In this document: piece after piece, positions 47,313-55,341 of the stretch | Numbering within the stretch: position 1 is the first letter of the stretch | Layout: each line of letters starts with the position of its first letter | Source: Terriglobia bacterium | GTDB taxonomy: Bacteria > Acidobacteriota > Terriglobia > Bryobacterales > Bryobacteraceae | NCBI GenBank assembly: GCA_020073145.1 | Contig: JAIQFS010000003.1 | Location: 62,001 to 126,000 of the forward strand | Direction of reading: 5' to 3' | DNA: 64,000 nucleotides | Translations under genes and position numbers: made by a program | Notes under the pieces: model-generated | The model's database searches: none | What the model was told of the DNA's origin: nothing | What the model saw: only the letters and a program-made list of their open reading frames with translations

Positions 47313-48442
47313 ATGAGGGGCTACTGGATTCTGGCGGCCGCCGCCCTCGCCGGCGCGCAAGACCTGCCGCGCGGGCAAGTCATTCCCGAGGTCCAGTGCG
47401 CCGCCGATGCCTCGCAGAGTTACGCGCTCTACGTGCCTTCGAATTATCGCAGAGACCGGACATGGAGCCTCATTCTGGCGTTCGATCCGGGGGCGCGCGG
47501 GCGCGTGCCGGTGGAGCGGTTTCAAGAGGCCGCCGAACGCTACGGCTATCTCGTGGCCGGCTCCAATCACTCCCGCAACGGTTCTTGGAATGCGAGTTTC
47601 GCGGCGGCCGACGCCATGACGCAGGACGTGTTCAGCCGCTTCGCGATCGATCCCAAACGCGTCTATGCGGCTGGTTTTTCGGGAGGAGCCCGCGTGGCCA
47701 TGGCGCTGGGCTCCGGCCGAATGGCGGGGGTGATTGCCGCCAGCGCCGGATTCCCCGATGCCCAGCCGCGAGAGTCCGTGCCGTTCGCGGTATTCGGGAC
47801 GGCGGGCGCCGATGACTTCAACTATTCAGAGATGCGTGAGGTTGACCGGCGCCTGACCAGCCCCCATCGCACCGTGATCTTCGAAGGCGGGCACGGGTGG
47901 CCGCCTGCGGGTCTGGCGGCGAGGCGGTGGATTGGCTGGAGCTGCAAGCCATGCGGTCGGGCCTACTTCCTCGCGATGAGGCGGTGTTGGATCGAGTCTT
48001 CTCCGCCCGCCAGGCCCGTCTCGCCGCGGCTTCGAGCCGCCTGGAGGAGTCTCGCGAACTCGCTTCCCTGGTGGCCGATTTTCAAGGGCTCCGTGACGTG
48101 ACCGCATTTGCGGCGCGCGCCCAGCAGCTCCCGCACGACAAGGCCGTGAAACAGGCAGCCAAGCAGGAGCGCGCCGAGGAGGAGAGCTAAACCCGGCTGC
48201 GGAGCGAGTTGGACGGGCTGGTCGCGGGACTCAACGGCGACGTGCTCGCACGCAGCGCCAGCCTGGCGCAGTTGCGGTCGCGGCTGGGGGACTTGGCCAG
48301 CCAGGCCCGCGCCGCCGCGGATTCGAGCCAGCGCCGGTTGGCACGCCGCCTGTTGGGTGGAGTGATCGTCGCCTCCCGTGACATCCCGGACCCGGAGTAC
48401 CGGAAGCTGCTGGAGAAAGTGCGTCCCGCCGTTTTCCCCTAG
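47313..48442 (+). pseudogene. Secreted esterase-like alpha/beta hydrolase, broken by a frameshift and a stop
   Basis: The frame from ATG 47313 has a signal peptide (MRGYWILAAAALAGAQ), YVPSNYRRDRTWSLILAFDPG, the nucleophile elbow AAGFSGGARVAMAL and GGHGWPP with the catalytic His. Just after this it becomes basic nonsense. The other frame carries on sensibly (EAVDWLELQAMRSGLLPRDEAVLDRV) to a TAA at 48188-48190, and after it the same frame continues helically (RSELDGLVAGLNGDVLARS) to 48442. One base lost near 47918 and one point stop explain all of this. The ancestor was about 376 aa. The 48209 frame is not a separate gene. Confidence 0.75.
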
Positions 48443-48557
48443 CTGGGGCATGTCGCGATGCCGGAACGCGAGTCCTTCTGCCTCCGTGGTGGGCACGCGA
48501 CGGATGCGGATTCCGCGCGCCGCGCTCGAACCTCCGCGGAGTCGGTATCCTAAGTCC

Positions 48558-49331
48558 ATGCGGATCGCCGTTCTTGCCGATATTCACGGGAACCTCCGGG
48601 CACTGGAGGCGGTGCGCGCCGACCTCCGCGATCGCTCGCCCGACGTCGTGGTCAATCTGGGCGATACGGTGTCCGGGCCGCTGCAGGCCGCAGCCACCGC
48701 CGACCTGCTGATGAGCCAGCCGTTTGTTCACATCCGCGGAAACCATGACCGGCAGTTGCTCAATCGCCCGCTCGCCGCCATGGGCCCGTCCGATCGAGCC
48801 GCCCGCGAACACCTCACCAGCCGGCATCTGGAATGGCTGGCCCGGCTTCCTGCGACCCATCGGCTCGATGACGAGATCCTCCTCTGTCACGGCTCTCCAG
48901 GCGACGATCTGGAATACCTGCTGGAGGAGGTCGACGGGGACCGGGTGCGACTGGCCGCGGCAGAGCCGATCCGCACGCACCTCGGAACCGTGAACGCCTC
49001 GCTGGTGCTGTGCGGACACACGCACATCCCGCGCTCCGTGCGGCTTCCGGACGGCGTGTGCATCGTGAACCCGGGAAGCGTCGGGCTGCCGGCCTACGAT
49101 GACACCCGGCCTTGGCTGCATTACGTCGAGACCGGAAGCCCGCAAGCCCGGTACGCGGTGGTCGATCGGAGTCCGGGAACCGTGCGGGTGGAGTTCATCG
49201 CCCTCGACTATGACTGGGAATCAGCCTCCCGGGAAGCGGCGCAAGCCAACCGCCCCGACTGGGCCCATGCGCTCGCGACCGGGTACGCACTCAGGGCTTC
49301 CCAGGCCAGCGCGGCGGAAGCTCGCCCCTGA
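48558..49331 (+). CDS. Metallophosphoesterase, YfcE/MJ0936-like
   Basis: The 257-aa cytoplasmic protein has calcineurin-like metal motifs: AVLADIHGN near 4, VVNLGDTVSGP near 33, RGNHD near 60, LLCHGSPGDD and LCGHTHIPRSVRL near 152. It would hydrolyse phosphodiesters; the substrate is unknown. Start 48558 is chosen because TATCCT (48546-48551) ends 6 nt before it and the motif must begin at MRIAVLADIHG. The frame is open to 48378. Confidence 0.88.
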   Translation: MRIAVLADIHGNLRALEAVRADLRDRSPDVVVNLGDTVSGPLQAAATADLLMSQPFVHIRGNHDRQLLNRPLAAMGPSDRAAREHLTSRHLEWLARLPATHRLDDEILLCHGSPGDDLEYLLEEVDGDRVRLAAAEPIRTHLGTVNASLVLCGHTHIPRSVRLPDGVCIVNPGSVGLPAYDDTRPWLHYVETGSPQARYAVVDRSPGTVRVEFIALDYDWESASREAAQANRPDWAHALATGYALRASQASAAEARP

Positions 49332-49343
49332 CGCTCCCACTCG

Positions 49344-49363
49344 TTCGTACGAATGTCTACAAT
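49344..49363 (+). promoter_or_regulatory. Palindrome and -10 box upstream of the phosphotriesterase-like gene
   Basis: The perfect palindrome TTCGTACGAA (49344-49353) abuts TGTCTACAAT, whose TACAAT (49358-49363) is 9 nt before ATG 49373. The same TGTCTACAAT is part of the PadR operator at 51464. The palindrome may be a repressor site. Confidence 0.45.
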
Positions 49364-49372
49364 GGTCCCACC

Positions 49373-50482
49373 ATGTCCAGGTTTCTCAGGCAACGTTTGA
49401 ACCGCCGGCAGGCTCTCCACGTGTTGGGAATCAGCGCCGCGGGCGCAGCGCTCCAGAGCCGCGCATTCGCGCAGGGGCCCGCCTTTCCCAAAGGCGCGAT
49501 CATCCGGACGATCCTCAAGGACTACGCGCCGGCGGAGTTGGCGGGCGGCGCCACCCTGTTCCACGAGCACATGCAACTCGGGCCGGACTTCAATGCGCGG
49601 TTCACCGCCGCGACGGCCGCGGCGCGTGCCGCCAACGGACTGCCGCCGATTCCCACGCGAGGCGGCGCCGGTCGCGCCGGAGCCCCTCCCGGCCCGGATA
49701 TCATGCACAATGCGGACCTGATGGCCGCGGAAGTCACCAAGGCCGCGCGCGACGGCAACATCGCCTGCATCGTCGACGCGGGACACGCCGAGATGGGCCG
49801 CGACATCCACTTCCTGCGCCGGGTGGCGATGAAGTCGGGGGTCCCGATCGTCGCGGGCGCCGGCTTCTACTCGCAGCCGTTCTATCCCAAGGAAATCTCG
49901 ACCATGAGCGAAGATCAGATTTTTCGCGCGCTGCTGAAGCAGGTGGACGACGACGTCGCCGGCGTGTTTGGCGAGATTGGATCGTGGGACGAGATCACCG
50001 CCGACGAGAGGAAAGTGTTTCGCGCCGTGGGCCGGACGCATGTCGCGACCAACCTCCCGATCTTCACCCACACCGGGATTCCCGGAAAGTCGGCGCTCGA
50101 GCAGCTCGACATTTTCGAAGATGCCGGCGTCAAACCCGATCGCGTCGTCATCGGGCACCTGGGGAATCTGGTGGACCCCAATGTCTCCGTTCACAAGCAG
50201 ATCTGCCGGCGCGGTGCGTTTGTCGGTTTCGACCGGCAGGGTGGCTTCAACGATGCGCCGCAGGTGCCGATGGTCATGGCGCTCATCGAAGCCGGTTTCG
50301 CCGATCACTTGATGTTTTCAGCCGATGCGTCGAGCGGCTATGCCAAGACCGTGACCGTCTTTCTCCCGAAGCTGAAGGCGGCGGGCGCGACCGACGACGT
50401 TCTGCACCATATCATGGTCGACAACCCGCGCCGGTTCCTCGCGTTCGTTCCGAAACGGCCCCGCAAGAAAGTGAAAGGCTGA
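49373..50482 (+). CDS. Phosphotriesterase-family amidohydrolase, probably exported
   Basis: The 369-aa protein has a Tat-like N-terminus (RQRLNRRQALHVLGISAAGAAL). Metal motifs are FHEHM near 63, FGEIGSWD (Glu in place of the carboxylated Lys, as in several PTE homologues), PIFTHTG, VIGHLG and FSADAS with the last Asp. It could act as a lactonase or esterase; the substrate is unknown. TACAAT ends 9 nt before the ATG with no Shine-Dalgarno sequence. Confidence 0.82.
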   Translation: MSRFLRQRLNRRQALHVLGISAAGAALQSRAFAQGPAFPKGAIIRTILKDYAPAELAGGATLFHEHMQLGPDFNARFTAATAAARAANGLPPIPTRGGAGRAGAPPGPDIMHNADLMAAEVTKAARDGNIACIVDAGHAEMGRDIHFLRRVAMKSGVPIVAGAGFYSQPFYPKEISTMSEDQIFRALLKQVDDDVAGVFGEIGSWDEITADERKVFRAVGRTHVATNLPIFTHTGIPGKSALEQLDIFEDAGVKPDRVVIGHLGNLVDPNVSVHKQICRRGAFVGFDRQGGFNDAPQVPMVMALIEAGFADHLMFSADASSGYAKTVTVFLPKLKAAGATDDVLHHIMVDNPRRFLAFVPKRPRKKVKG

Positions 50483-50488
50483 GCTCCC

Positions 50489-50504
50489 GCGCAGACGCCT
50501 GCGC
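50489..50504. terminator. Hairpin after the phosphotriesterase-like gene
   Basis: GCGCAG (50489-50494), ACGC loop, CTGCGC (50499-50504), beginning 7 nt after the stop codon. No T-tract follows, so termination strength is uncertain. Confidence 0.4.
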
Positions 50505-50600
50505 ACCCGGCTGGAATTCCCGCCGCCGGCCCCAGATGCTATCCTCGGGGAAGGCATGGGATCCTGGCTCCCATGACCCACTAGGGGCCCCCGCGGCGGC

Positions 50601-51422
50601 ATGAAACTCCGAAGAACCCATCTCGTGGCGTTGGCCTGCTTCCTCGGGCTGGGCGTGGCCTCCGCGTTTCAACGCCCGTTCCGCCAGTACCCGGGTGTGG
50701 AGTATGAAGACTTCCCCCTGCCGCCCGACTGGAACCAGAAGGCCGAGTGGACCTTCGCGCGGCTCATGTATCCGCCCAAACCGAACTACGGCTTCTTTGC
50801 CAATCCCAATTGGACGGCCGGCGAGTCCAACTGGACCATCGACTACCCGCGGTCGGACCGCCACGCAGCCATGGCCATCCGGCGGCTGACCCGCGTCGAT
50901 GCGCGCTCGGTCGAGCAGCCGGTCAATCTCGATGAAGGCGATCAGTACGATTGGCCCTGGCTCTACGGCGTCGAAGTGGGGCATTGGCAGCTCACCGACG
51001 CCCAGGTGCGGGCCTTGCGCGAATTCCTCCTGCGCGGCGGCTTCTTCATGACCGACGACTTCCATGGCACCGACGAGTGGGACGTCTTCGTGGCCAGCAT
51101 GAGCAAGGTCTTTCCGGACCGCCCGATCGTGGAAATCCCGAACGCCGACGCCATCTTTCACACGGTCTACGATCTGGACGACCGCTACCAGGTGCCCGGC
51201 GCGCAGTACCTCTACTCCGGCCGCATCTATGAAAAAGACGGCAGAGTGCCGCATTGGCGCGGCATCTACGACGACAAAGGCCGCATCATGGTAGCCATGT
51301 GCTTCAACATGGACCTCGGCGACTCCTGGGAGCACGCCGACAATCCCCAATACCCCGAACGCTTCTCAGCCCTCGGCATGCGCATCGTCATCGACTACAC
51401 CATGTACGCCATGACGCACTGA
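50601..51422 (+). CDS. DUF4159 domain protein, exported
   Basis: The 273-aa protein has a signal peptide (MKLRRTHLVALACFLGLGVASA). The DUF4159 core shows FARLMYPPKPNYG, NWTIDYPRSDRHAAMAIRRLTRV and LREFLLRGGFFMTDDFHGTDEWDVF, a pattern like class I glutamine-amidotransferase folds. It ends DYTMYAMTH. The domain is common in Acidobacteriota and Planctomycetes with no firm function. The stop at 51422 is close to the PadR promoter. Confidence 0.85.
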   Translation: MKLRRTHLVALACFLGLGVASAFQRPFRQYPGVEYEDFPLPPDWNQKAEWTFARLMYPPKPNYGFFANPNWTAGESNWTIDYPRSDRHAAMAIRRLTRVDARSVEQPVNLDEGDQYDWPWLYGVEVGHWQLTDAQVRALREFLLRGGFFMTDDFHGTDEWDVFVASMSKVFPDRPIVEIPNADAIFHTVYDLDDRYQVPGAQYLYSGRIYEKDGRVPHWRGIYDDKGRIMVAMCFNMDLGDSWEHADNPQYPERFSALGMRIVIDYTMYAMTH

Positions 51423-51444
51423 GCTGAGTTCTCTCGCATTTCTC

Positions 51445-51480
51445 TTGACACGCATCCGGCATTTGTCTACAATGTAGACA
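51445..51480 (+). promoter_or_regulatory. PadR promoter with operator over the -10 box
   Basis: Perfect TTGACA (51445-51450), a 17-nt spacer and TACAAT (51468-51473). The -10 box lies inside the perfect inverted repeat TGTCTAC-AAT-GTAGACA (51464-51480), a typical PadR-type operator. The GTG start at 51483 is only 9 nt after the -10 box. Autorepression by the encoded PadR is the simplest reading. Confidence 0.85.
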
Positions 51481-51482
51481 TC

Positions 51483-51824
51483 GTGGCTGAGGTTCTCGGA
51501 ACTTTCGAACAAGCCGTGCTGCTGGCGCTGGCGCGTCCGGGCACGGAACTGGGGAAGGAAGCCTACGGCCGCGCCATCTTGAAAGAGGTGGGGCTTCGGC
51601 TCGACCGCCCGGTCGCGGCCGGCGCGGTCTATGCGACACTCGACCGGTTGGAAGAGAAAGGGCTGATTTCCTCCCGCGTAGGTCCGGGAACCGAAGTGCG
51701 GAGCGGCCGCCCGCGGCGCTTCTATGCCATCGAACCGGCAGGCGTTCGCGCGCTGAACGAGGCCAAAGCGGCGGTCGAGCGCATGTGGGCCGGCGTCCGC
51801 TGGCCGCTGAAAGGGCCGGCATGA
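51483..51824 (+). CDS. PadR-family transcriptional regulator
   Basis: The 113-aa winged-HTH protein reads TFEQAVLLALARPGTELGKEAYGRAILKEV, then VAAGAVYATLDRLEEKGLISSR, the recognition helix and wing of PadR. SGRPRRFYAIEPAGVRAL follows. The start is GTG, immediately downstream of its promoter and operator. It overlaps the next gene by ATGA (51821-51824). In Acidobacteriota such PadR genes commonly pair with permease-prefix or ADOP membrane proteins. Confidence 0.92.
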   Translation: MAEVLGTFEQAVLLALARPGTELGKEAYGRAILKEVGLRLDRPVAAGAVYATLDRLEEKGLISSRVGPGTEVRSGRPRRFYAIEPAGVRALNEAKAAVERMWAGVRWPLKGPA

Positions 51825-52708
51825 GCGGTCGGTCGCCCCTTCCCGATCCCCCACGATGGGTGGAAGCCACGCTGCGCGCACTCTTGGCGCCGCGTGACCG
51901 CGACACCATTACCGGCGATTTGTTGGAGGAGTACCGCGAGGTCGCGGTCCCCGCTTTGGGAACTTACGGCGCGGGGCGGTGGTATCTGCGCCAGGCACTG
52001 AGCCTCCTGACGGCAACCCGAGTCCGCGAGTTCGTCGCCCGATCGTTACGGAGGGACCGAATGGTTCAGCATCCCCGGGTGGCGTCGATGTTGTGGGCAA
52101 CTGCCGCGGCGGTTACTCTGTCCGGGGTCGTTCTCTTGCTAATGAGCAGTCATTTCGGACCGCCGCGTTTACCGTTGGGCCCGGCGTTCCTGATCCTAGC
52201 TCTGCTGGCCTTATCCGCTGCGACCGCCGTGCGCTCGGCCGCCGATATCCGCTTCTGGCGCGCAGGCCTCTTATGGGGAGGTCTGTTTGCCGCGGCCATG
52301 GTCATTCGCATGGCGGTCGATTCGCTCGTACCGGCCGACGTCGAAGACTTCGTCCTGGCCCGAGGCCGCAGCGGTTTTTCGGAGTTTGATTACCCGAGGA
52401 GATGGCTCCTCGGAGTCGCGCTGGTCGTGATCTTCCTCGGAGCGGGATTTGGCGGCGCGAGGCGCACCCGGCAAGTGCGTACTGGAACCCTGACCGCAAT
52501 GGTCGCGAGTGTAATCGGATTCCTGCTGACCGTCGCCGCGGCGGCTCTACGCTCGGTCCTCGTCGGAAGCGGCCCTCCGTCGTCCATCGACCCTCCGCTC
52601 ATGGGCGTGGTCGTAGTGCTCGGTCTCGGTACCGTATTCGGCGCCATCGGTGCCATGTTCGGGCGGGGGCTCAGCGGCTTGACGCGGAAGCAGGCCGCGG
52701 CGCCTTAA
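51821..52708 (+). CDS. Membrane protein with permease-prefix-like N-terminus
   Basis: The 295-aa protein has a soluble N-terminus, PRWVEATLRALLAPRDRDTITGDLLEEYREVAV, resembling the prefix domain of acidobacterial permeases. About six hydrophobic helices follow (ASMLWATAAAVTLSGVVLLLM and others) instead of an FtsX permease. It is translationally coupled to PadR (ATGA), so probably regulated by it. Function unknown. ATG 51821 is used; the frame runs back to 51785. Confidence 0.75.
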   Translation: MSGRSPLPDPPRWVEATLRALLAPRDRDTITGDLLEEYREVAVPALGTYGAGRWYLRQALSLLTATRVREFVARSLRRDRMVQHPRVASMLWATAAAVTLSGVVLLLMSSHFGPPRLPLGPAFLILALLALSAATAVRSAADIRFWRAGLLWGGLFAAAMVIRMAVDSLVPADVEDFVLARGRSGFSEFDYPRRWLLGVALVVIFLGAGFGGARRTRQVRTGTLTAMVASVIGFLLTVAAAALRSVLVGSGPPSSIDPPLMGVVVVLGLGTVFGAIGAMFGRGLSGLTRKQAAAP

Positions 52709-52738
52709 CCGAAAAAGAAAGAGAAAGCGAGAGACGGT

Positions 52739-53233
52739 ATGAAACCTGAATCTGCACGCTCCCGGTGTGCCCGGAAACCCTTCCTGGCCTCCTTATTGGT
52801 TGTCAGCGCTGTCGCCCTAGCCGCCTGCACGGATACGGACGCTCTGAAGAACCTGGTCCAACTCAAAGAGCTCTCTCCCGACGCCGCCGTGTCCGTGGCC
52901 GGGTTGCCGTTTGACGCAGGAGTGCCCCTCACCATCCGGGGAAGGGTGACCACGTTGCTGTTTGCCAAGCCGGGGGCCAGCGGCGCCATGGTGGTCCACA
53001 CCACTGCCGGACCCGGCAAATACGTGTTCTCGACCGCCCCAACCCCAGACCTCGCCCGGCAAGGGTTCAGCCGGTTTACACTGAAACCGGGCGAAGCCGT
53101 CATCGTGACCGGCGTGTTGGCCGAACACGGGCAGCAGATCGAGGGCCTCGCCGCGGCACGCGCCGACACCATTGCGACCGCGGACGGCCGCCGCGTCTTC
53201 GATCGAACCGCCCTGCCCGCCGGACGCCATTAG
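52739..53233 (+). CDS. Lipoprotein, function unknown
   Basis: The 164-aa protein has a signal peptide with lipobox ALAAC near residue 30. The mature part includes LTIRGRVTTLLFAKPGASGAMV and FTLKPGEAVIVTGVLAEH and looks beta-rich, OB-fold-like. I recognise no family. It starts 30 nt after the membrane protein gene, with AAGAGAAAGCGAGAGA upstream as a loose ribosome site, so it may belong to the PadR operon. Confidence 0.65.
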   Translation: MKPESARSRCARKPFLASLLVVSAVALAACTDTDALKNLVQLKELSPDAAVSVAGLPFDAGVPLTIRGRVTTLLFAKPGASGAMVVHTTAGPGKYVFSTAPTPDLARQGFSRFTLKPGEAVIVTGVLAEHGQQIEGLAAARADTIATADGRRVFDRTALPAGRH

Positions 53234-53250
53234 ACCAAGAACGCCGCCGG

Positions 53251-54507
53251 CTACCGCGCCGCCAGCGAATACGTCACGCTCTCCCGCAGCCACTCGGCGT
53301 TGCTCCGGACGTCCTCGGTCAGCCGCTCGCACAGCCGCCGGCGCTCCTCGAACAACCGGTAGCCGCCACGCGGACGAAGATACCCGCGGGAGTGGGGCTC
53401 GCGCGCGAACAGCGCTGCTTCCCCTTCTTCGGCCGCCAACCGCTCATAGCGACGGCGATTGTCCAGCAGCGCCTTCACTAGAAACGGCATCACCATCGAG
53501 TAATCCGCCTGCATCGATTCGGTGGTCTGCAGATAGGTGTCCTTGTCCACCTTGCCCCAGGTCACCGCCTCGGCCGGCGGGCAGGACGACAGCGAGCCGT
53601 CCGTCACCGGCGCCGTCACAATCTGTACGTCGAATTGGTAGCCGCGCACATCCGGCAATCCCAGCACCTGCCCCAGCGCCGGTTCGGGCTGCAGGTTGTA
53701 ATTCTTCGGCACCCCGCCGCCCAGGATCACGGTTCCGATGGCGTGCGCCGGATGCTCAAACAAACCCCACCGGTGATACGCGCAGGCCTCGAACACTTCC
53801 GCGTGCAGATCCAGATCGAATCCGTATTCCGGAATCAGGCCCGCCTCGCGCATGGCCCAAAGCTTCATGGAGTTCAAGAAAACGCTGCCGTCGCCCGGCG
53901 CTCCCACGAAGATCGGGATGGCCAACCGGTGGCAGGTCGACAACAGTCCGGTATCGACCCCGTTCCGTGCTTCCTGCGCGCCATAGTATTTCCCCAGCAG
54001 GAACCGCAGCTCCGTGCCGGTCATCTTCTTCTGGAACTCAGGCCGCGTCAGCACCGCGCTCACGAAACGATCCTGGTCGAGCAGCACCCCTTCGTCGAAC
54101 GCCATATCGGTCACCCGGATGGTGCCCTCGTCGCGCAGCGCCGCGTCATCGCTCGCGATGGAAACCTCGTGGATCGGCCCCGATTGGTACGCGTCCAGGC
54201 TGCGGTGGCCGTCGTGATAGCAGACCGCGTCGGTGGTGCTGAGATAAGCCACCCATCCGGTTTCGAGCAGCGGAAGCAGCCACGTCTGGTGCTGTCCGGA
54301 CACCGTAACCGGGCCCGAAATCGCCAGCGTCAGCGGGCAGCCCATCCCCACCGCGCGGTCCAGAATCTGATAGATTCGGCGCAGATAGGCCCCGCCAAAA
54401 GCCGGCAGGCAGTGGGTGAACAGGTCATGCAGGGTGTCGCATTCGTCCACACGGCGCACGCGCACAGTCCGCCTGTGATCGTGTTTTCCAGCAGATTGAC
54501 TCGGCAT
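53251..54507 (-). CDS. Deoxyhypusine synthase-family protein
   Basis: The 418-aa cytoplasmic protein matches the deoxyhypusine synthase fold: LTLAISGPVTVSG, the NAD-site stretch IGTVILGGGVPKNYNLQ, and EAVTWGKVDKD near 320, where Lys corresponds to the residue that forms the enzyme-imine intermediate. Bacteria lack eIF5A, so the acceptor must differ; homologues make homospermidine or related polyamines. No polyamine gene is adjacent. It is longer than the human enzyme because of its C-terminus (RRRYERLAAEEGE onward). Confidence 0.82.
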   Translation of the reverse strand: MPSQSAGKHDHRRTVRVRRVDECDTLHDLFTHCLPAFGGAYLRRIYQILDRAVGMGCPLTLAISGPVTVSGQHQTWLLPLLETGWVAYLSTTDAVCYHDGHRSLDAYQSGPIHEVSIASDDAALRDEGTIRVTDMAFDEGVLLDQDRFVSAVLTRPEFQKKMTGTELRFLLGKYYGAQEARNGVDTGLLSTCHRLAIPIFVGAPGDGSVFLNSMKLWAMREAGLIPEYGFDLDLHAEVFEACAYHRWGLFEHPAHAIGTVILGGGVPKNYNLQPEPALGQVLGLPDVRGYQFDVQIVTAPVTDGSLSSCPPAEAVTWGKVDKDTYLQTTESMQADYSMVMPFLVKALLDNRRRYERLAAEEGEAALFAREPHSRGYLRPRGGYRLFEERRRLCERLTEDVRSNAEWLRESVTYSLAAR

Positions 54508-54558
54508 CTCTATCTGACGATAACAGAGTGCCGAACGTGTTAACTTTGAAGCTCGGGA

Positions 54559-55338
54559 ATGAATATACTGTTTATCGGTGATATCTTCGCTTCACCGGGG
54601 CGCCGCATTGTCGCCGATCACCTGCAGGACATTGTTGAATCCAACGCCATTGCTCTGTCTATCGCCAACGCGGAGAACGCTGCCGGCGGCTTCGGCATCA
54701 CCCCTTCGATTGCCGAAGAGCTCTTCTCCCTGGGGCTGGACGTGTTGACCTCCGGTAACCATATTTGGGACAAGCGCGACATCTACGATTACCTTGCCCG
54801 CCAGCCGCGTCTGCTGCGCCCCGCCAACTATCCGGATGCCCCCGGCGCCGGCTCCATCGTGACCCGCGCCCGCAATGGCGTCGAGTGCGCTGTCATGAAT
54901 CTGCAGGGCCGCACCTACATGCCGGCCACCGACTGCCCCTTTCGCAAAGCCGACCAGATGCTCGATGAGCTGGACCCGGCCGTCAAAGTCCGTTTCGTCG
55001 ATTTCCACGCCGAAGTCACCAGTGAAAAGATAGCCATGGGCTGGTACCTCGATGGCCGCGTCTCCGCCGTCGTCGGCACCCACACCCACGTCCCCACCGC
55101 CGATACCCGCATCCTTCCCGGCGGCACCGCCTATCAGACCGATTGCGGCATGACCGGTCCCTATCATTCCGTCATCGGAGTGGAAACCGAGATCGTAATC
55201 CATCGCTTCCTCACCGGGCTCCCCGTCCGCATGGAGGCCTCGAAACAGGCGCCGGAACTCCACGCCGTCATTGTCGACGTGGACGAAGCCACCGGCCGGG
55301 CGCGCGCGATCCGCCGCCACGCCATCAACGGAGATTAA
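54559..55338 (+). CDS. ymdB: TIGR00282/YmdB-family metallophosphoesterase
   Basis: The 259-aa protein has NILFIGDIFASPGR at 2-15, NAENAAGGFGI near 32, TSGNHIWDK near 64, DFHAEVTSEK near 150 and GTHTHVPTAD near 174, the full YmdB metal set. Characterised members are phosphodiesterases on 2',3'-cyclic nucleotides and form decamers. It is followed after 3 nt by a GGDEF gene, a pairing that hints at shared nucleotide signalling. Confidence 0.9.
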   Translation: MNILFIGDIFASPGRRIVADHLQDIVESNAIALSIANAENAAGGFGITPSIAEELFSLGLDVLTSGNHIWDKRDIYDYLARQPRLLRPANYPDAPGAGSIVTRARNGVECAVMNLQGRTYMPATDCPFRKADQMLDELDPAVKVRFVDFHAEVTSEKIAMGWYLDGRVSAVVGTHTHVPTADTRILPGGTAYQTDCGMTGPYHSVIGVETEIVIHRFLTGLPVRMEASKQAPELHAVIVDVDEATGRARAIRRHAINGD

Positions 55339-55341
55339 CGG

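Noticed and set aside
48209-48442. Separate 77-aa gene
   Set aside because: It is in the same frame as the piece ending at the TAA at 48188 and continues its helical pattern, so it is the tail of the broken esterase gene.
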